Shown here piece after piece: positions 8,205 through 16,553 of a stretch of DNA of 32,187 nucleotides. Both the position numbers and the translations under genes were made by a program. The notes below the pieces were generated by a model. The model saw only the letters and a program-made list of their open reading frames with translations, did not search any database and was not told the DNA's origin. The stretch is from an uncultured Desulfotomaculum sp. Lineage in GTDB: Bacteria > Bacillota > Desulfotomaculia > Desulfotomaculales > Desulfotomaculaceae. How positions within the stretch are numbered: position 1 is the stretch's first letter; every line of letters starts with the position of its first letter. Location of the stretch: assembly GCA_946411205.1 (NCBI GenBank), contig CAMKDG010000031.1:1-32187 (forward strand), read 5' to 3'.

Positions 8205-10751
8205 TTATAGGACTCCCCGGTAATAATGTCCTTTGGTAATGCCTGCGGTGCTAATTCCGGCCAAATCTTCTTTGGCCTCTTTATCTTTCCGTTCGTCCCG
8301 GATCCCGTGCTGGTAGCGGTTGATGGCTTTATGGTAATGATTAACGGTTTTGGCTACGTAACCATGATCGTTATTTTTGGCTTCGATGCGCAGCACCGAG
8401 ATGCCGGCTTCCAGCAGGGTCGGCACATCTTCAATGACGCAAAGTTCTTTGGCATTAAACAAGTGCATGCGGCAATACTGATCCACCTCCAGGGGGAATA
8501 CCAAACCCATCCGGTCCTTGAGACCACAGGTTTTGTTATGACAAGGCCCGGAACATCTTTTCCCGGTGCTTAATCCCCCCAGAATACTGCCCACCGGACA
8601 ATATTTGGTGTTCATCAGGGGTAGTGCCCCCTGCACAATAGCTTCCAAAGGCATCGGTCTGGTGCCCGCTAGCTCCTGAATTTGTCGCATGGTTAATTCC
8701 GGGGATAAAACCGCCCGCTCCACTCCCTGCTCTTTTAAATAATGCAGGGTGGTGGAATTAAAAACATTGAGCGTAAAATCGCCAATCACCGGTTTATCGC
8801 TGTACTCTTTAAGCAGCTTAAGCAGCCCCAGATTTCCCACCAAAATTCCGTCCAAGGGTAGTTCTTTGATTCCCTCCAATAGGGAGGTAAAGGCCTTTAG
8901 TTCCTGATCATGGAGGATTCTCGGTGAGTTCAGCACCAAAGCTACACCGTTTTTCTGGCAAAACTCCAGCCCTGCCTCCAGTTCCTTCTGTTTGATAATT
9001 CCTTTGGAACGGTAACTTTCGCCGCCAAAATAAACGATATCAGCACCGTAGCTGACCGCTGCCTCCAAAGAAGTAAGATCGGTTACATTGACAGCCAACG
9101 TAGGCTGAGTTTGTTTCGGTCCGGTCATCGTGGCAAGTTCCCTTACGGAATACTGCAGGCGCTCCCGAAAAATATGCTCCGCCACACCAGAACGCCGCTG
9201 GCGTCTTGCCCTTTTTTGTTCCAAATCAGCCAACACGCTGCGACGCAGTTCGTTAATTTCCCGCATCGGCAGGATTACATTACCTTGTAAATCAACTTGC
9301 AATTCTCCCAGGGCAAAGGGCGTATTTCCTAATCGGTTCAGTTGGTCCTGCAAGAACTCCCCGGTTAAGGGTCGTTTCACGGCTTCCTGCCCCAACTCTT
9401 CGCTGTGACCTTCCGCAGTTAAGCCGCTATCATCGGTAACTCTCATATACATGGGTTCGTCGATTTTAGCCCTGACGAAAAATTCCAGGGGAATTTTTTT
9501 AGTTTCCCGGCTGGAAGTAAAGGTTTCTCTGGCTCGTTCCATTAACTCAGCATCGTGGGTTTTAAAAACTCGGTCACCGGGTCGGATTTTGCCTGGGATG
9601 GCTAAGCCAACCAGTGTACCGGCCTCGGCAGATTCAGCGGGTTTGCCGTATACCAGCATACTGCTAACTTCAATGCCTGTGCGACCACCTTCGCTAACCC
9701 ATACTTCGATACCATCTCCCAGCCGCAGGGGTTCCTCCAGCAGGATTTCCAAGGTTTTATGCTTAGCGTTAAAGCCCTTGACGCGTCCCAGTCGCAGGCC
9801 GCGGTTATTGGGCCGTTTATAACTCATCAAATCTTTACCGGGGTTACCAAGAAAATAGCCCGGGCTGAAATCTCTGTTAAAAATTTGAGCTAGTTCACGG
9901 GCTTCATTCTCCTGCACAAAGAAACCTTCGCTGTCTGCCAAAGCTCGGTCAATTAAATTTCGATAGGTCCGGATCACTGTAGCCACATATTCCGGCCGCT
10001 TCATGCGACCCTCAATTTTGAAGGAATTAATCCCCGCTGCCATAAGCTGGGGAATCTGAGCACTGGTGTTAATATCCCGGGGGCTTAATAAATACTCGCC
10101 TACCTGGGCGGGGTCTGCCAGGTTACGCCCCCGCTCGTCCACCAACTGGTACTGCAAGCGACAGGGTTGGGCACACTTACCCCGATTACCACTACGGCCG
10201 CCGATCATACTGGACATCAGGCATTGACCGGAGTAGCAGACACAAAGCGCCCCATGAATAAAGGCTTCTAAATCTGCTCCAGTCTCCCTTTTAATGGCGG
10301 CAATTTCCTCTAGCTCCATCTCTCTGGCCAAGACGATACGGTCGAAACCAGACTGCTGCATTAACTGTACCCCAGCGGTATTGTGGACAGTCATTTGGGT
10401 GCTGGAGTGAATGGTTAGTTCAGGAATGGTTTCCTTGGCCAGCTTAGCCAAACCTAAGTCTTGAAGGATCGCAGCATCCACTCCAACATTATGCAGGAAG
10501 TGGAGGAAGCCCAGGGCTTCCTCCAGCTCATGATTCGCTACTAAAATATTGACGGTGACATAGATTTTGACCCCGCGGATATGGGCGTATTCCACTGCCC
10601 TTGCTAGCTGTTGATTATCAAAGTTACTGGCTGACTGCCTGGCATTGAACAGCTTACCACCCAGGTAAACGGCATCGGCGCCATTTTGCACCGCTGCCAC
10701 CAGGGCTTCCCAGCTACCTGCCGGCGCCAGCAACTCGGGTCTTTGGGTCAT
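8205..10751 (-). CDS. Peptidase U32 family protein with two U32 modules (RlhA-like)
   Basis: Members of family U32, such as RlhA and TrhP, act in prephenate-dependent hydroxylation of rRNA or tRNA, not as ordinary proteases. The 848-aa product contains a first U32 module (about 1-300) with the signature HGALCVCYSGQCLMS and GNRGKCAQPCRLQY. A middle segment of DUF3656 type follows (about 390-520), then a second, degenerate U32-like module (about 560-800) with its own cysteine set (KYCPVGSILGG, CSGPCHNKTCGLKDR, DQYCRMH). Both cysteine sets could hold an Fe-S cluster. ATG at 10751 is preferred over the upstream TTG, because the TTG lies within the TTGGAGGT ribosome-binding site. It sits between the NIF3-like gene and mutS2. 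The exact RNA target is not certain. Confidence 0.85.
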   Translation of the reverse strand: MTQRPELLAPAGSWEALVAAVQNGADAVYLGGKLFNARQSASNFDNQQLARAVEYAHIRGVKIYVTVNILVANHELEEALGFLHFLHNVGVDAAILQDLGLAKLAKETIPELTIHSSTQMTVHNTAGVQLMQQSGFDRIVLAREMELEEIAAIKRETGADLEAFIHGALCVCYSGQCLMSSMIGGRSGNRGKCAQPCRLQYQLVDERGRNLADPAQVGEYLLSPRDINTSAQIPQLMAAGINSFKIEGRMKRPEYVATVIRTYRNLIDRALADSEGFFVQENEARELAQIFNRDFSPGYFLGNPGKDLMSYKRPNNRGLRLGRVKGFNAKHKTLEILLEEPLRLGDGIEVWVSEGGRTGIEVSSMLVYGKPAESAEAGTLVGLAIPGKIRPGDRVFKTHDAELMERARETFTSSRETKKIPLEFFVRAKIDEPMYMRVTDDSGLTAEGHSEELGQEAVKRPLTGEFLQDQLNRLGNTPFALGELQVDLQGNVILPMREINELRRSVLADLEQKRARRQRRSGVAEHIFRERLQYSVRELATMTGPKQTQPTLAVNVTDLTSLEAAVSYGADIVYFGGESYRSKGIIKQKELEAGLEFCQKNGVALVLNSPRILHDQELKAFTSLLEGIKELPLDGILVGNLGLLKLLKEYSDKPVIGDFTLNVFNSTTLHYLKEQGVERAVLSPELTMRQIQELAGTRPMPLEAIVQGALPLMNTKYCPVGSILGGLSTGKRCSGPCHNKTCGLKDRMGLVFPLEVDQYCRMHLFNAKELCVIEDVPTLLEAGISVLRIEAKNNDHGYVAKTVNHYHKAINRYQHGIRDERKDKEAKEDLAGISTAGITKGHYYRGVL

Positions 10752-10784
10752 GGGGGGTACCTCCAATCAGCGGAAAATAGTATC

Positions 10785-10826
10785 TACTAATCCGCTTTAG
10801 GGGAACTAATTAAATGCGGATTAGTA
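10785..10826. repeat. 11-bp perfect inverted repeat upstream of the U32 gene
   Basis: TACTAATCCGC (10785-10795) and its exact complement GCGGATTAGTA (10816-10826) flank a 20-nt loop in the 87-bp gap between the NIF3-like and U32 genes. No T-run follows on either strand, so it is not a standard terminator. It may be an operator, an RNA-processing stem or a leader structure. Confidence 0.5.
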
Positions 10827-10838
10827 TAACAAACGTCG

Positions 10839-11792
10839 TTATCTTTGGATTCTGGTTAGGCCGGAGCAAGCGAGGATTTCTACACCTTGCTTGGCAATTT
10901 CGTCTAATAGTAAGTTCATGCCCAAGGAGTCACTGGCCATATGGCCGGCTATAATCACATTCACATGGTGCTTCTCTGCTTCTTTGCGATGATTTTCGCT
11001 GATATGCATAACTACCAAAGTGCCGACTCCGGCTACAGCCAGCTTGGCATAGGCGTCTAGGGAACCGCTGGTACCACCGGTCATATCGACAAATACTTTA
11101 CCTGCCCGGCGATCCTTGGCACCTACCACAATGGTGGGACCTGCGCCGGTTTTGACAGCCTCGGCATATTCGGGAATCTCTTTTAGTACCTTGACGATAT
11201 CCCCCAGGGTATCGGCGTTACTTTCATCTATTTTCTTTTGCACATATTCAGTTACCATATTATCCGCGGGCGTATGGCAGCACATAAAGGAAATATCCAG
11301 CAGTTTGGCAGCATCCACCGCCCGATTATGGTTTAACGGCATCAGTCCCCGACGTACTTCGCCAATGCGGGAAGCCATAATTCCCTCGGCCACGTTAATA
11401 GGTACACCCAGTTGGTACAGTAAATCTTCCTGCAGGTGCATAACATCATAGAGTCCCGCGGTGGCTTTACCTTCGGGGTGGTGAGCCATAATTAAATCAA
11501 TTGGCTGCCCCTTCTCGCTCAGTCGATCCGCCAACACGACTTCCCCAATTTCCATATCGATCCCCACGAGAATTCTCTTAACCTCGCGATCTAAGTCGCC
11601 GTAAAGCACCCTGGTATCACTGTAGGGGTTAAAGTGGCGATCAAGGTCCACTTCTTTCTTTTCCTCTTCCTTTAAATCCTCAATCTTCTTTTTCTCTTTA
11701 GCCAACTGTTTTTGAACCGCTTCCAGGCCCCTGGGATCATGTTCAATACCCATTTTTACAATAAGATCATATATTTGCTGTAATTTCATCAT
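10839..11792 (-). CDS. NIF3 / DUF34-like metal-binding protein
   Basis: This 317-aa protein resembles the NIF3 (NGG1p-interacting factor 3, DUF34) family, a ubiquitous dinuclear-metal-binding fold of unsettled function. Support comes from the metal-ligand-like DLIMAHHPEGK (about residues 99-109), CCHTPADNMV in the middle, and NVIIAGHMASDSLGMN near the C-terminus. The first 55 or so residues are very rich in Lys and Glu, look like a helical or coiled-coil extension, and are not part of the usual fold. The start ATG at 11792 has AAAGGGG 7 nt upstream. It lies between the glycosylase gene and the U32 gene in a run of close minus-strand genes. The family call is moderate and the biochemical role unknown. 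Confidence 0.68.
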   Translation of the reverse strand: MMKLQQIYDLIVKMGIEHDPRGLEAVQKQLAKEKKKIEDLKEEEKKEVDLDRHFNPYSDTRVLYGDLDREVKRILVGIDMEIGEVVLADRLSEKGQPIDLIMAHHPEGKATAGLYDVMHLQEDLLYQLGVPINVAEGIMASRIGEVRRGLMPLNHNRAVDAAKLLDISFMCCHTPADNMVTEYVQKKIDESNADTLGDIVKVLKEIPEYAEAVKTGAGPTIVVGAKDRRAGKVFVDMTGGTSGSLDAYAKLAVAGVGTLVVMHISENHRKEAEKHHVNVIIAGHMASDSLGMNLLLDEIAKQGVEILACSGLTRIQR

Positions 11793-11812
11793 TATTAATC
11801 CCCTTTCGTTAT

Positions 11813-12388
11813 TTACTTCTTAGAGATAAATTTATTTCCCTGAATATAAAACCGCAACGGCAGTTCTGCACCTTCTTTAACACCAATCCTGGTGGTAATA
11901 AAGATTTCCGGTGGCGGCTCCTGGGCGGGTGCAATAAACAGCGGCCCAGTGGTCAGGTCGGCTTTGTTGTGCTCTTTGGTGATGCCCAGGGCTTGCACCA
12001 ACCGGGCCGGGCCCGCACATAATTCATGCAGCCGCTCTCTGCCTCGGCGCTGGCGCATTAGCTCCAGTCCCTCAAGGGGTTCCACCGCTCGAATCAGCAC
12101 TGCTTCTCCTACCCCTGCGGGAGCGGTGACAACATTAAAGCAATAATGCATACCGTAGATAAAATACACATAAACCCGCCCCGGTGGCCCGAACATCACA
12201 CTGTTGCGCGGTGTCATTCCCCTGGCAGCATGACAGGCGGGATCTCCCTGTAGGTAAGCCTCGGTTTCCACAATTTTGCCAAAGGCCAGGCCCTCCGGAG
12301 TATTATGCACCAGTAGGGTACCGAGCAGGTCTTGCGCCACCTGGGTGGTGTCTCTGGCATAAAACTCTACAGGCAACGGCTTTAACAT
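11813..12388 (-). CDS. DNA-3-methyladenine glycosylase (AAG/MPG type)
   Basis: Removes alkylated purines such as 3-methyladenine and hypoxanthine to start base-excision repair. The 191-aa protein matches the compact AAG fold: [36 protein letters not shown] and [17 protein letters not shown], with [11 protein letters not shown] after it. The Glu of KIVETEAY corresponds to the catalytic Glu of the family. ATG at 12388 is chosen, not TTG at 12391: it overlaps the polX stop as TGATG and has GAGGTG 8 nt upstream. The overlap with polX shows translational coupling of two base-excision-repair functions. Confidence 0.93.
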   Translation of the reverse strand: MLKPLPVEFYARDTTQVAQDLLGTLLVHNTPEGLAFGKIVETEAYLQGDPACHAARGMTPRNSVMFGPPGRVYVYFIYGMHYCFNVVTAPAGVGEAVLIRAVEPLEGLELMRQRRGRERLHELCAGPARLVQALGITKEHNKADLTTGPLFIAPAQEPPPEIFITTRIGVKEGAELPLRFYIQGNKFISKK

Positions 12389-14097
12389 CAACGCAACACC
12401 TCGCGCAGTTCATCAAGTTCCAGGGTATTTACCACATCCTGTGGTTCCAGCCAGGCTCGCCGAGCCACTGCCACCCCGTAGATCATTTCATCCAAACGTC
12501 TGGTATCATGGGCATCGGTATTAATGCTAATTTTAACTCCGGTGTCCCTAGCCAAGCGGGTATAGACTTCGTTAATATCCAGGCGATCCGGGGAAGAGTT
12601 AATTTCCAAAATGGTACCTGTTTTAGCAGCGGTTTCAATTAAAGCTTCCACGTCCACAGCATAAGGTTCTCTACGTCCCAGAATACGGCCCGTCAGGTGG
12701 GCAATGATATCCACATGCTCATTTTCCATGGCCTTGGTGATACGATGGGTTATCTCCTTTTTACTTTGCTTAAAGGCGGTATGGACCGAAGCAATGACCA
12801 CATCCATTTGCTCCAGTATTTCATCGGGGTAGTCTAAATCCCCGTTGGGTAGAATATCCATTTCCACACCGGTGAGCAGGGTGAAATCCTTGAACTCTTT
12901 GTTCATTTCTCGAATGATTTGGTGCTGTTCTTGTAGGCGGCTCAGTTCTAAGCCATTGGCGATCTTTAAGGAACGAGAGTGATCTGTGATGGCGGCATAG
13001 CTGTAACCCTTTTGCCGACAGTGTTTGACCACGTCTGTCAGTTCCATAGCAGAATCGCTCCAAGTAGTATGTATATGCAAATCTCCCTTAATATCTGACA
13101 CTTCAATTAAATTTGGCAGACTACCGGCCAGGGCAGCTTCTACCTCGCCCCTGTTTTCTCTCAATTCCGGAGGAATGTAGGACATCCCTAGGGCCTCGTA
13201 GAGCTTTGCCTCTTCTTTGATAGGTAGTATTTCACCAACCGCATTTCTAATGCCGTGATGAGTAAGGTTTAGTCCTTTCCCTTGGGCAACATCCTGTAAT
13301 CGAGCATAATGCTCCTTGCAGCCAGTATTGCGGTGCAAGGTAGAGATATATTCCTCGGGTGGCACCACCTGTAAGTCCACTGCCAACCCCCACCAGGTAT
13401 ATACTCGGATACGATTACTTTGCCTTTCGATTACGTCCTTTACCCTAGGGTGAGTCGCTAAAGCGTCTAACATCACTGTCGGCTCCTCGGCAGCTGCTAC
13501 CAAATCTAAATCTTCTACCGTTTCTCTCCAGCGTCGCGTACTGCCCGCCACGTCCACTTGCCGCACCCCTGGCAACAACCGGAATATAGCCAATAGTTCT
13601 GTTGCCAATTCCCGCGCTACGGAAAGCCGGGTTCTTCCTTGGCGGTTACGCACCATCTCAATGCCGTTCAGAATATCCCACTCCAGTTTCGCACTAAAGC
13701 CCTTCAGATTGCGTACCTTGCGTTCCTTTGCCGCTTGTTCCAATTCATCCAAGCTTGTGATATCCAGTTCTTGAAACAATACCCTAGCACGGTTTGGCCC
13801 AAGGCCGGGTAATTGCTTAATGGTTAGTACTCCTGGTGGAATTTCCTTCAGCAGTTCTTGGTGCTTGGACAATTGACCAGTATCTACAAGTTCTTTAATC
13901 TTTGCCTCAATAGCTTTACCCACTCCGGGGACGGAAGACAATATCCGCCGTCGACAAAGCTCTGCGACCGGAACCTCAAGATTAGCTAACACTTCGGCCG
14001 CTCGACGGTAAGCCCGTATTTTAAAGAAATCTTCTCCTTTAATCTCCAGCAGATCAGACAATTCGGTGAAAATCCAAGCCATTTCTATATTCTGCAT
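12388..14097 (-). CDS. polX: Family X DNA polymerase with PHP domain
   Basis: Bacterial PolX fills gaps in base-excision repair and has a PHP-domain 3'-5' exonuclease/AP endonuclease. The 569-aa product has helix-hairpin-helix elements ([18 protein letters not shown] and [13 protein letters not shown], residues about 55-115) and a nucleotidyltransferase domain ([25 protein letters not shown], with the DLD metal ligands). The C-terminal PHP domain runs from [15 protein letters not shown] through [15 protein letters not shown] and [11 protein letters not shown] at 14097 (MQNIEMAW) fits a GGAG 8 nt upstream; the longer frame has no such site. It follows zapA, an order also seen in Bacillus, and overlaps the glycosylase gene. 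Confidence 0.95.
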   Translation of the reverse strand: MQNIEMAWIFTELSDLLEIKGEDFFKIRAYRRAAEVLANLEVPVAELCRRRILSSVPGVGKAIEAKIKELVDTGQLSKHQELLKEIPPGVLTIKQLPGLGPNRARVLFQELDITSLDELEQAAKERKVRNLKGFSAKLEWDILNGIEMVRNRQGRTRLSVARELATELLAIFRLLPGVRQVDVAGSTRRWRETVEDLDLVAAAEEPTVMLDALATHPRVKDVIERQSNRIRVYTWWGLAVDLQVVPPEEYISTLHRNTGCKEHYARLQDVAQGKGLNLTHHGIRNAVGEILPIKEEAKLYEALGMSYIPPELRENRGEVEAALAGSLPNLIEVSDIKGDLHIHTTWSDSAMELTDVVKHCRQKGYSYAAITDHSRSLKIANGLELSRLQEQHQIIREMNKEFKDFTLLTGVEMDILPNGDLDYPDEILEQMDVVIASVHTAFKQSKKEITHRITKAMENEHVDIIAHLTGRILGRREPYAVDVEALIETAAKTGTILEINSSPDRLDINEVYTRLARDTGVKISINTDAHDTRRLDEMIYGVAVARRAWLEPQDVVNTLELDELREVLR

Positions 14098-14159
14098 TAA
14101 CAACGCTCCATTTCTGTATTCACCCTTATTGTGACCCAATCATTGGGAGATTAGCCCAA

Positions 14160-14189
14160 AAATAAAACCCATGATTTTGCTCATGAGTT
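14160..14189 (-). terminator. Terminator at the end of zapA
   Basis: ACTCATGA and TCATGGGT form an 8-bp stem followed by TTTATTTTT on the minus strand. The left arm includes the last codons and the TGA of zapA. It would reduce read-through into polX. Confidence 0.6.
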
Positions 14190-14453
14190 ACTGGAATCTA
14201 CATTGTCCGGATCCATCATTTGCAACAGGTTATCATACTGCTCCTTCAATTTAAGGAGCTCATCCACCAGATTCACCGCTGTTAAAACAGCCACATTGTT
14301 GATGGATAGTTTTGGATTTCTCTGTGTTATTTCCTGCATCTTCTTATTGACCATTTGTGCTACCATGCGCATATATTCTGGGGATTCGTGGCCTCTTAAG
14401 GTGAAGTATTCACCAAAAATTTCGACCTCCACCCTATTTGGCTGCTCGGACAT
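14181..14453 (-). CDS. zapA: Cell division protein ZapA
   Basis: ZapA binds and bundles FtsZ filaments at the division site. The 90-aa protein has the family outline: a short N-terminal beta region (RVEVEIFGEYFTLRGHESPEYMRMVAQMVNKKM) followed by a C-terminal coiled coil (VNLVDELLKLKEQYDNLLQMM). The ATG at 14453 follows AGGGGGG. Its position between pheT and polX is the usual Firmicute arrangement, here interrupted by the radical SAM and pseudouridine synthase genes. A terminator stem overlaps its stop codon. Confidence 0.92.
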   Translation of the reverse strand: MSEQPNRVEVEIFGEYFTLRGHESPEYMRMVAQMVNKKMQEITQRNPKLSINNVAVLTAVNLVDELLKLKEQYDNLLQMMDPDNVDSSNS

Positions 14454-14551
14454 TGTCGCCCCCCCTAAAACCCTTTGCAGTTTGCTATTCGCTATAATTT
14501 GGCAAAATCCTTCATGTCGGTGCGATTTACCTGGGGATTAGAGAAAAATCT

Positions 14552-14580
14552 ATGAAAAATGGACAATATGGGTTTATAAT
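14552..14580 (+). promoter_or_regulatory. Predicted promoter of the pseudouridine synthase gene
   Basis: A perfect TATAAT (14575-14580) lies 17 bp after ATGAAA (14552-14557, four of six matches to the -35 consensus) on the plus strand. It gives the only clear plus-strand housekeeping gene its own promoter. Confidence 0.5.
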
Positions 14581-14625
14581 AAAAACCTACAAAGCCTAAT
14601 GCCAGTCCGTAGGAGGTTCTTCTCT

Positions 14626-15531
14626 TTGACTATAAACAGTAACAATCGAGTCGTTTTCCAGGTAACAACCTTCGAAACAGGTATCTTCATTAAAGACTTT
14701 CTTAAAGCGAAGGATATTTCAGAGAGAGCCCTCAAAAAACTCCGCAACAACGGCAAGATTCTCTGCAACGGCCAGGCTGTTACTTGGCGTCAGGTAGTGT
14801 CTACGGGTGATGAAATTATCCTGGTTTACCCTGCCCCGACAGAAAACCCGTACCTGCCGCCCGAACCAGTACCCTTAAAAATCATCTATGAAGATAGGGA
14901 TATCGTTATTGTCAACAAACAGCCGGGTATTTGTGTTCACCCCACCAAGGCCCACCCCACCGGTACCCTGGCCAACGGTCTGATGGATCATTGGTTAAAA
15001 AATAATGCGCAGGCCAGTTTTCATGCTGTTAACCGAATCGATCGCAATACCTCCGGCCTGGTGCTGATAGCCAAAAATAGCTTTAGTGCACAAAAACTTT
15101 TTTTACAAAAACAACAGCATCTGTTATCTCGCTCCTATCTGGCCTTGGTACAGGGGAAAGTAGCCTCTCGGATAGCTCGTGTGGATCTGCCTCTTGTTAA
15201 ATGTGACGGGCAAACCACCAAACGTCAGGTGGCTGCCAATGGTCAGCGGGCCGTTACCTGTTTTGAAGTTTTAGATTACTTCAGGGACTGTACTTTGCTC
15301 CGGCTAAACCCCGAAACAGGTAGAACCCACCAAATTAGGGTTCACTTGTCCCACCTAGGACATCCCTTAGTGGGAGATGAGCTTTACGGAGGTTCAACAA
15401 AAAGAATCGGTCGGCACTGTTTACATGCCAGTCGATTAAGTTTCTTTCATCCCCGAACAGGTCAAGCCATGATGTTTGAATCACCCTTACCAGCCGATAT
15501 AACTCAGCTAGTGGGATTGTATTTTGGCTAA
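14626..15531 (+). CDS. RluA-family pseudouridine synthase
   Basis: Converts uridine to pseudouridine in rRNA or tRNA. The 301-aa product has an N-terminal S4-like RNA-binding domain (about 20-70: FLKAKDISERALKKLRNNGKI) and a catalytic domain with NRIDRNTSGLVL. In that motif the Asp at about residue 139 is the family's catalytic Asp; the usual first His of HRLDR is Asn here. Later motifs are RLNPETGRTHQIRVHLSHLGHPLVGDELYGG. The start is read as TTG at 14626 because AGGAGG lies 8 nt upstream; the in-frame ATG at 14599 lies before that site and has no Shine-Dalgarno. It converges on the radical SAM gene with only 3 bp between stops. The target uridine cannot be told. Confidence 0.92.
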   Translation: MTINSNNRVVFQVTTFETGIFIKDFLKAKDISERALKKLRNNGKILCNGQAVTWRQVVSTGDEIILVYPAPTENPYLPPEPVPLKIIYEDRDIVIVNKQPGICVHPTKAHPTGTLANGLMDHWLKNNAQASFHAVNRIDRNTSGLVLIAKNSFSAQKLFLQKQQHLLSRSYLALVQGKVASRIARVDLPLVKCDGQTTKRQVAANGQRAVTCFEVLDYFRDCTLLRLNPETGRTHQIRVHLSHLGHPLVGDELYGGSTKRIGRHCLHASRLSFFHPRTGQAMMFESPLPADITQLVGLYFG

Positions 15532-15534
15532 TAC

Positions 15535-16437
15535 CTATCGAAGTTTGGCAAGGATATTCCCTTCAGAGCCTTTTTTTAGATGAGCATCTAAATACTCAGC
15601 CTTAATCGAATGTAAACCATTTTTTAAAGTCGTAAGCATTTCCTCTTTCTTTTCTGGTAGCATCCCGTAAACCGGAATTATATTTGATACATGACGGCCA
15701 TAGAAATAGGTACCCTTTAAATCAAGTTCACTGAGCATTAGAATTTCTTCTTCGACATTTTGACGCAAGGTGTTTTCTTTAAAAATACCCTTTTTTAATT
15801 CTTCTTTAAGCGGACTGCCGTCATCCATGTGTAAAGTAGCGACAAATATAAGATATGGCTTAATTTCATTGAGAAATTTGCTATTTGCTAGGGCATTGTC
15901 ATAACTTTTTTCCCTTCCGGCTGCTCCGATTATAATATTAAGGCTAAAGTCTATGCCCGCATTGGTTAAGCGATTTAATTGTACCTTTGCTTCCTCAATG
16001 GTAAAGCCCTTATTGAAATGCTTAACGACTTCCGGCATAGCAGATTCTAGACCAATATTCAGCTCGTTAATCTTTAAAGCTCTTAATTCCTTTAGTTCTT
16101 CATCGGTTTTATGGATTATGTTTTTTATGGAAGCATACATCGCTATCGTTTCAACTTCAGGTAGGATTTCATTAATTTTAGTTGCTATTAATTTTAATTT
16201 ATTTGCACTCAGGACGAAGGGATCTGCATTTACTAAAAATATCCGGCTTACTTTAGGATACGTTTTTCTTGCTTCTACCAGATCTTTCTCGATTTGTTCC
16301 ATTGATTCGGTCTGAAAAGGAACATCTTGATACATGGTACAAAAGCTACATTGATTATGGCTACATCCCACGGTAACTTGCAATAATAATGAATCTGCTT
16401 CAAATGGAGGACGATAAACAGGATTCGTATATTTCAT
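15535..16437 (-). CDS. Radical SAM protein with CX4CX2C cluster motif
   Basis: A 300-aa radical SAM enzyme of unknown substrate. The cluster motif near residue 30 reads VGCSHNQCSFCTMY. The three Cys are spaced CX4CX2C, not the common CX3CX2C, but the aromatic residue before the third Cys and the downstream fold (IFLVNADPFVL, IAMYASIKNI, ELNIGLESAMPEVVKHFNKG, FSLNIIIGAAGRE) are typical radical SAM beta/alpha repeats. No C-terminal auxiliary cluster motif is evident. ATG at 16437 is preferred over that at 16443 because AAAGGAG is 8 nt from it and only 2 nt from the other. The gene sits between the pheT terminator and zapA, breaking a conserved order, so it may be an insertion. Confidence 0.85.
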   Translation of the reverse strand: MKYTNPVYRPPFEADSLLLQVTVGCSHNQCSFCTMYQDVPFQTESMEQIEKDLVEARKTYPKVSRIFLVNADPFVLSANKLKLIATKINEILPEVETIAMYASIKNIIHKTDEELKELRALKINELNIGLESAMPEVVKHFNKGFTIEEAKVQLNRLTNAGIDFSLNIIIGAAGREKSYDNALANSKFLNEIKPYLIFVATLHMDDGSPLKEELKKGIFKENTLRQNVEEEILMLSELDLKGTYFYGRHVSNIIPVYGMLPEKKEEMLTTLKNGLHSIKAEYLDAHLKKGSEGNILAKLR

Positions 16438-16513
16438 TATCATTTCTCCTTTCCAGAAATAAAAGGAAATTCAATTGCCTTAATGGAAATTACATCTACT
16501 CAAAAGCCACCCC

Positions 16514-16546
16514 AAAAGACCCTAAGCCTCTTGGCCTAGGGTCTTT
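16514..16546 (-). terminator. Terminator after pheT
   Basis: AAAGACCCTA and TAGGGTCTTT enclose a GCC/GGC inner stem (16515-16546), then T residues follow on the minus strand. It ends the pheST transcript 8 bp past the pheT stop codon. Confidence 0.8.
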
Positions 16547-16553
16547 ATGATAG

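Noticed and set aside
14135-14147. CCCAAT-C-ATTGGG palindrome upstream of polX
   Set aside because: Too short to call an operator or terminator; six-bp arms with a single-base centre occur often by chance.
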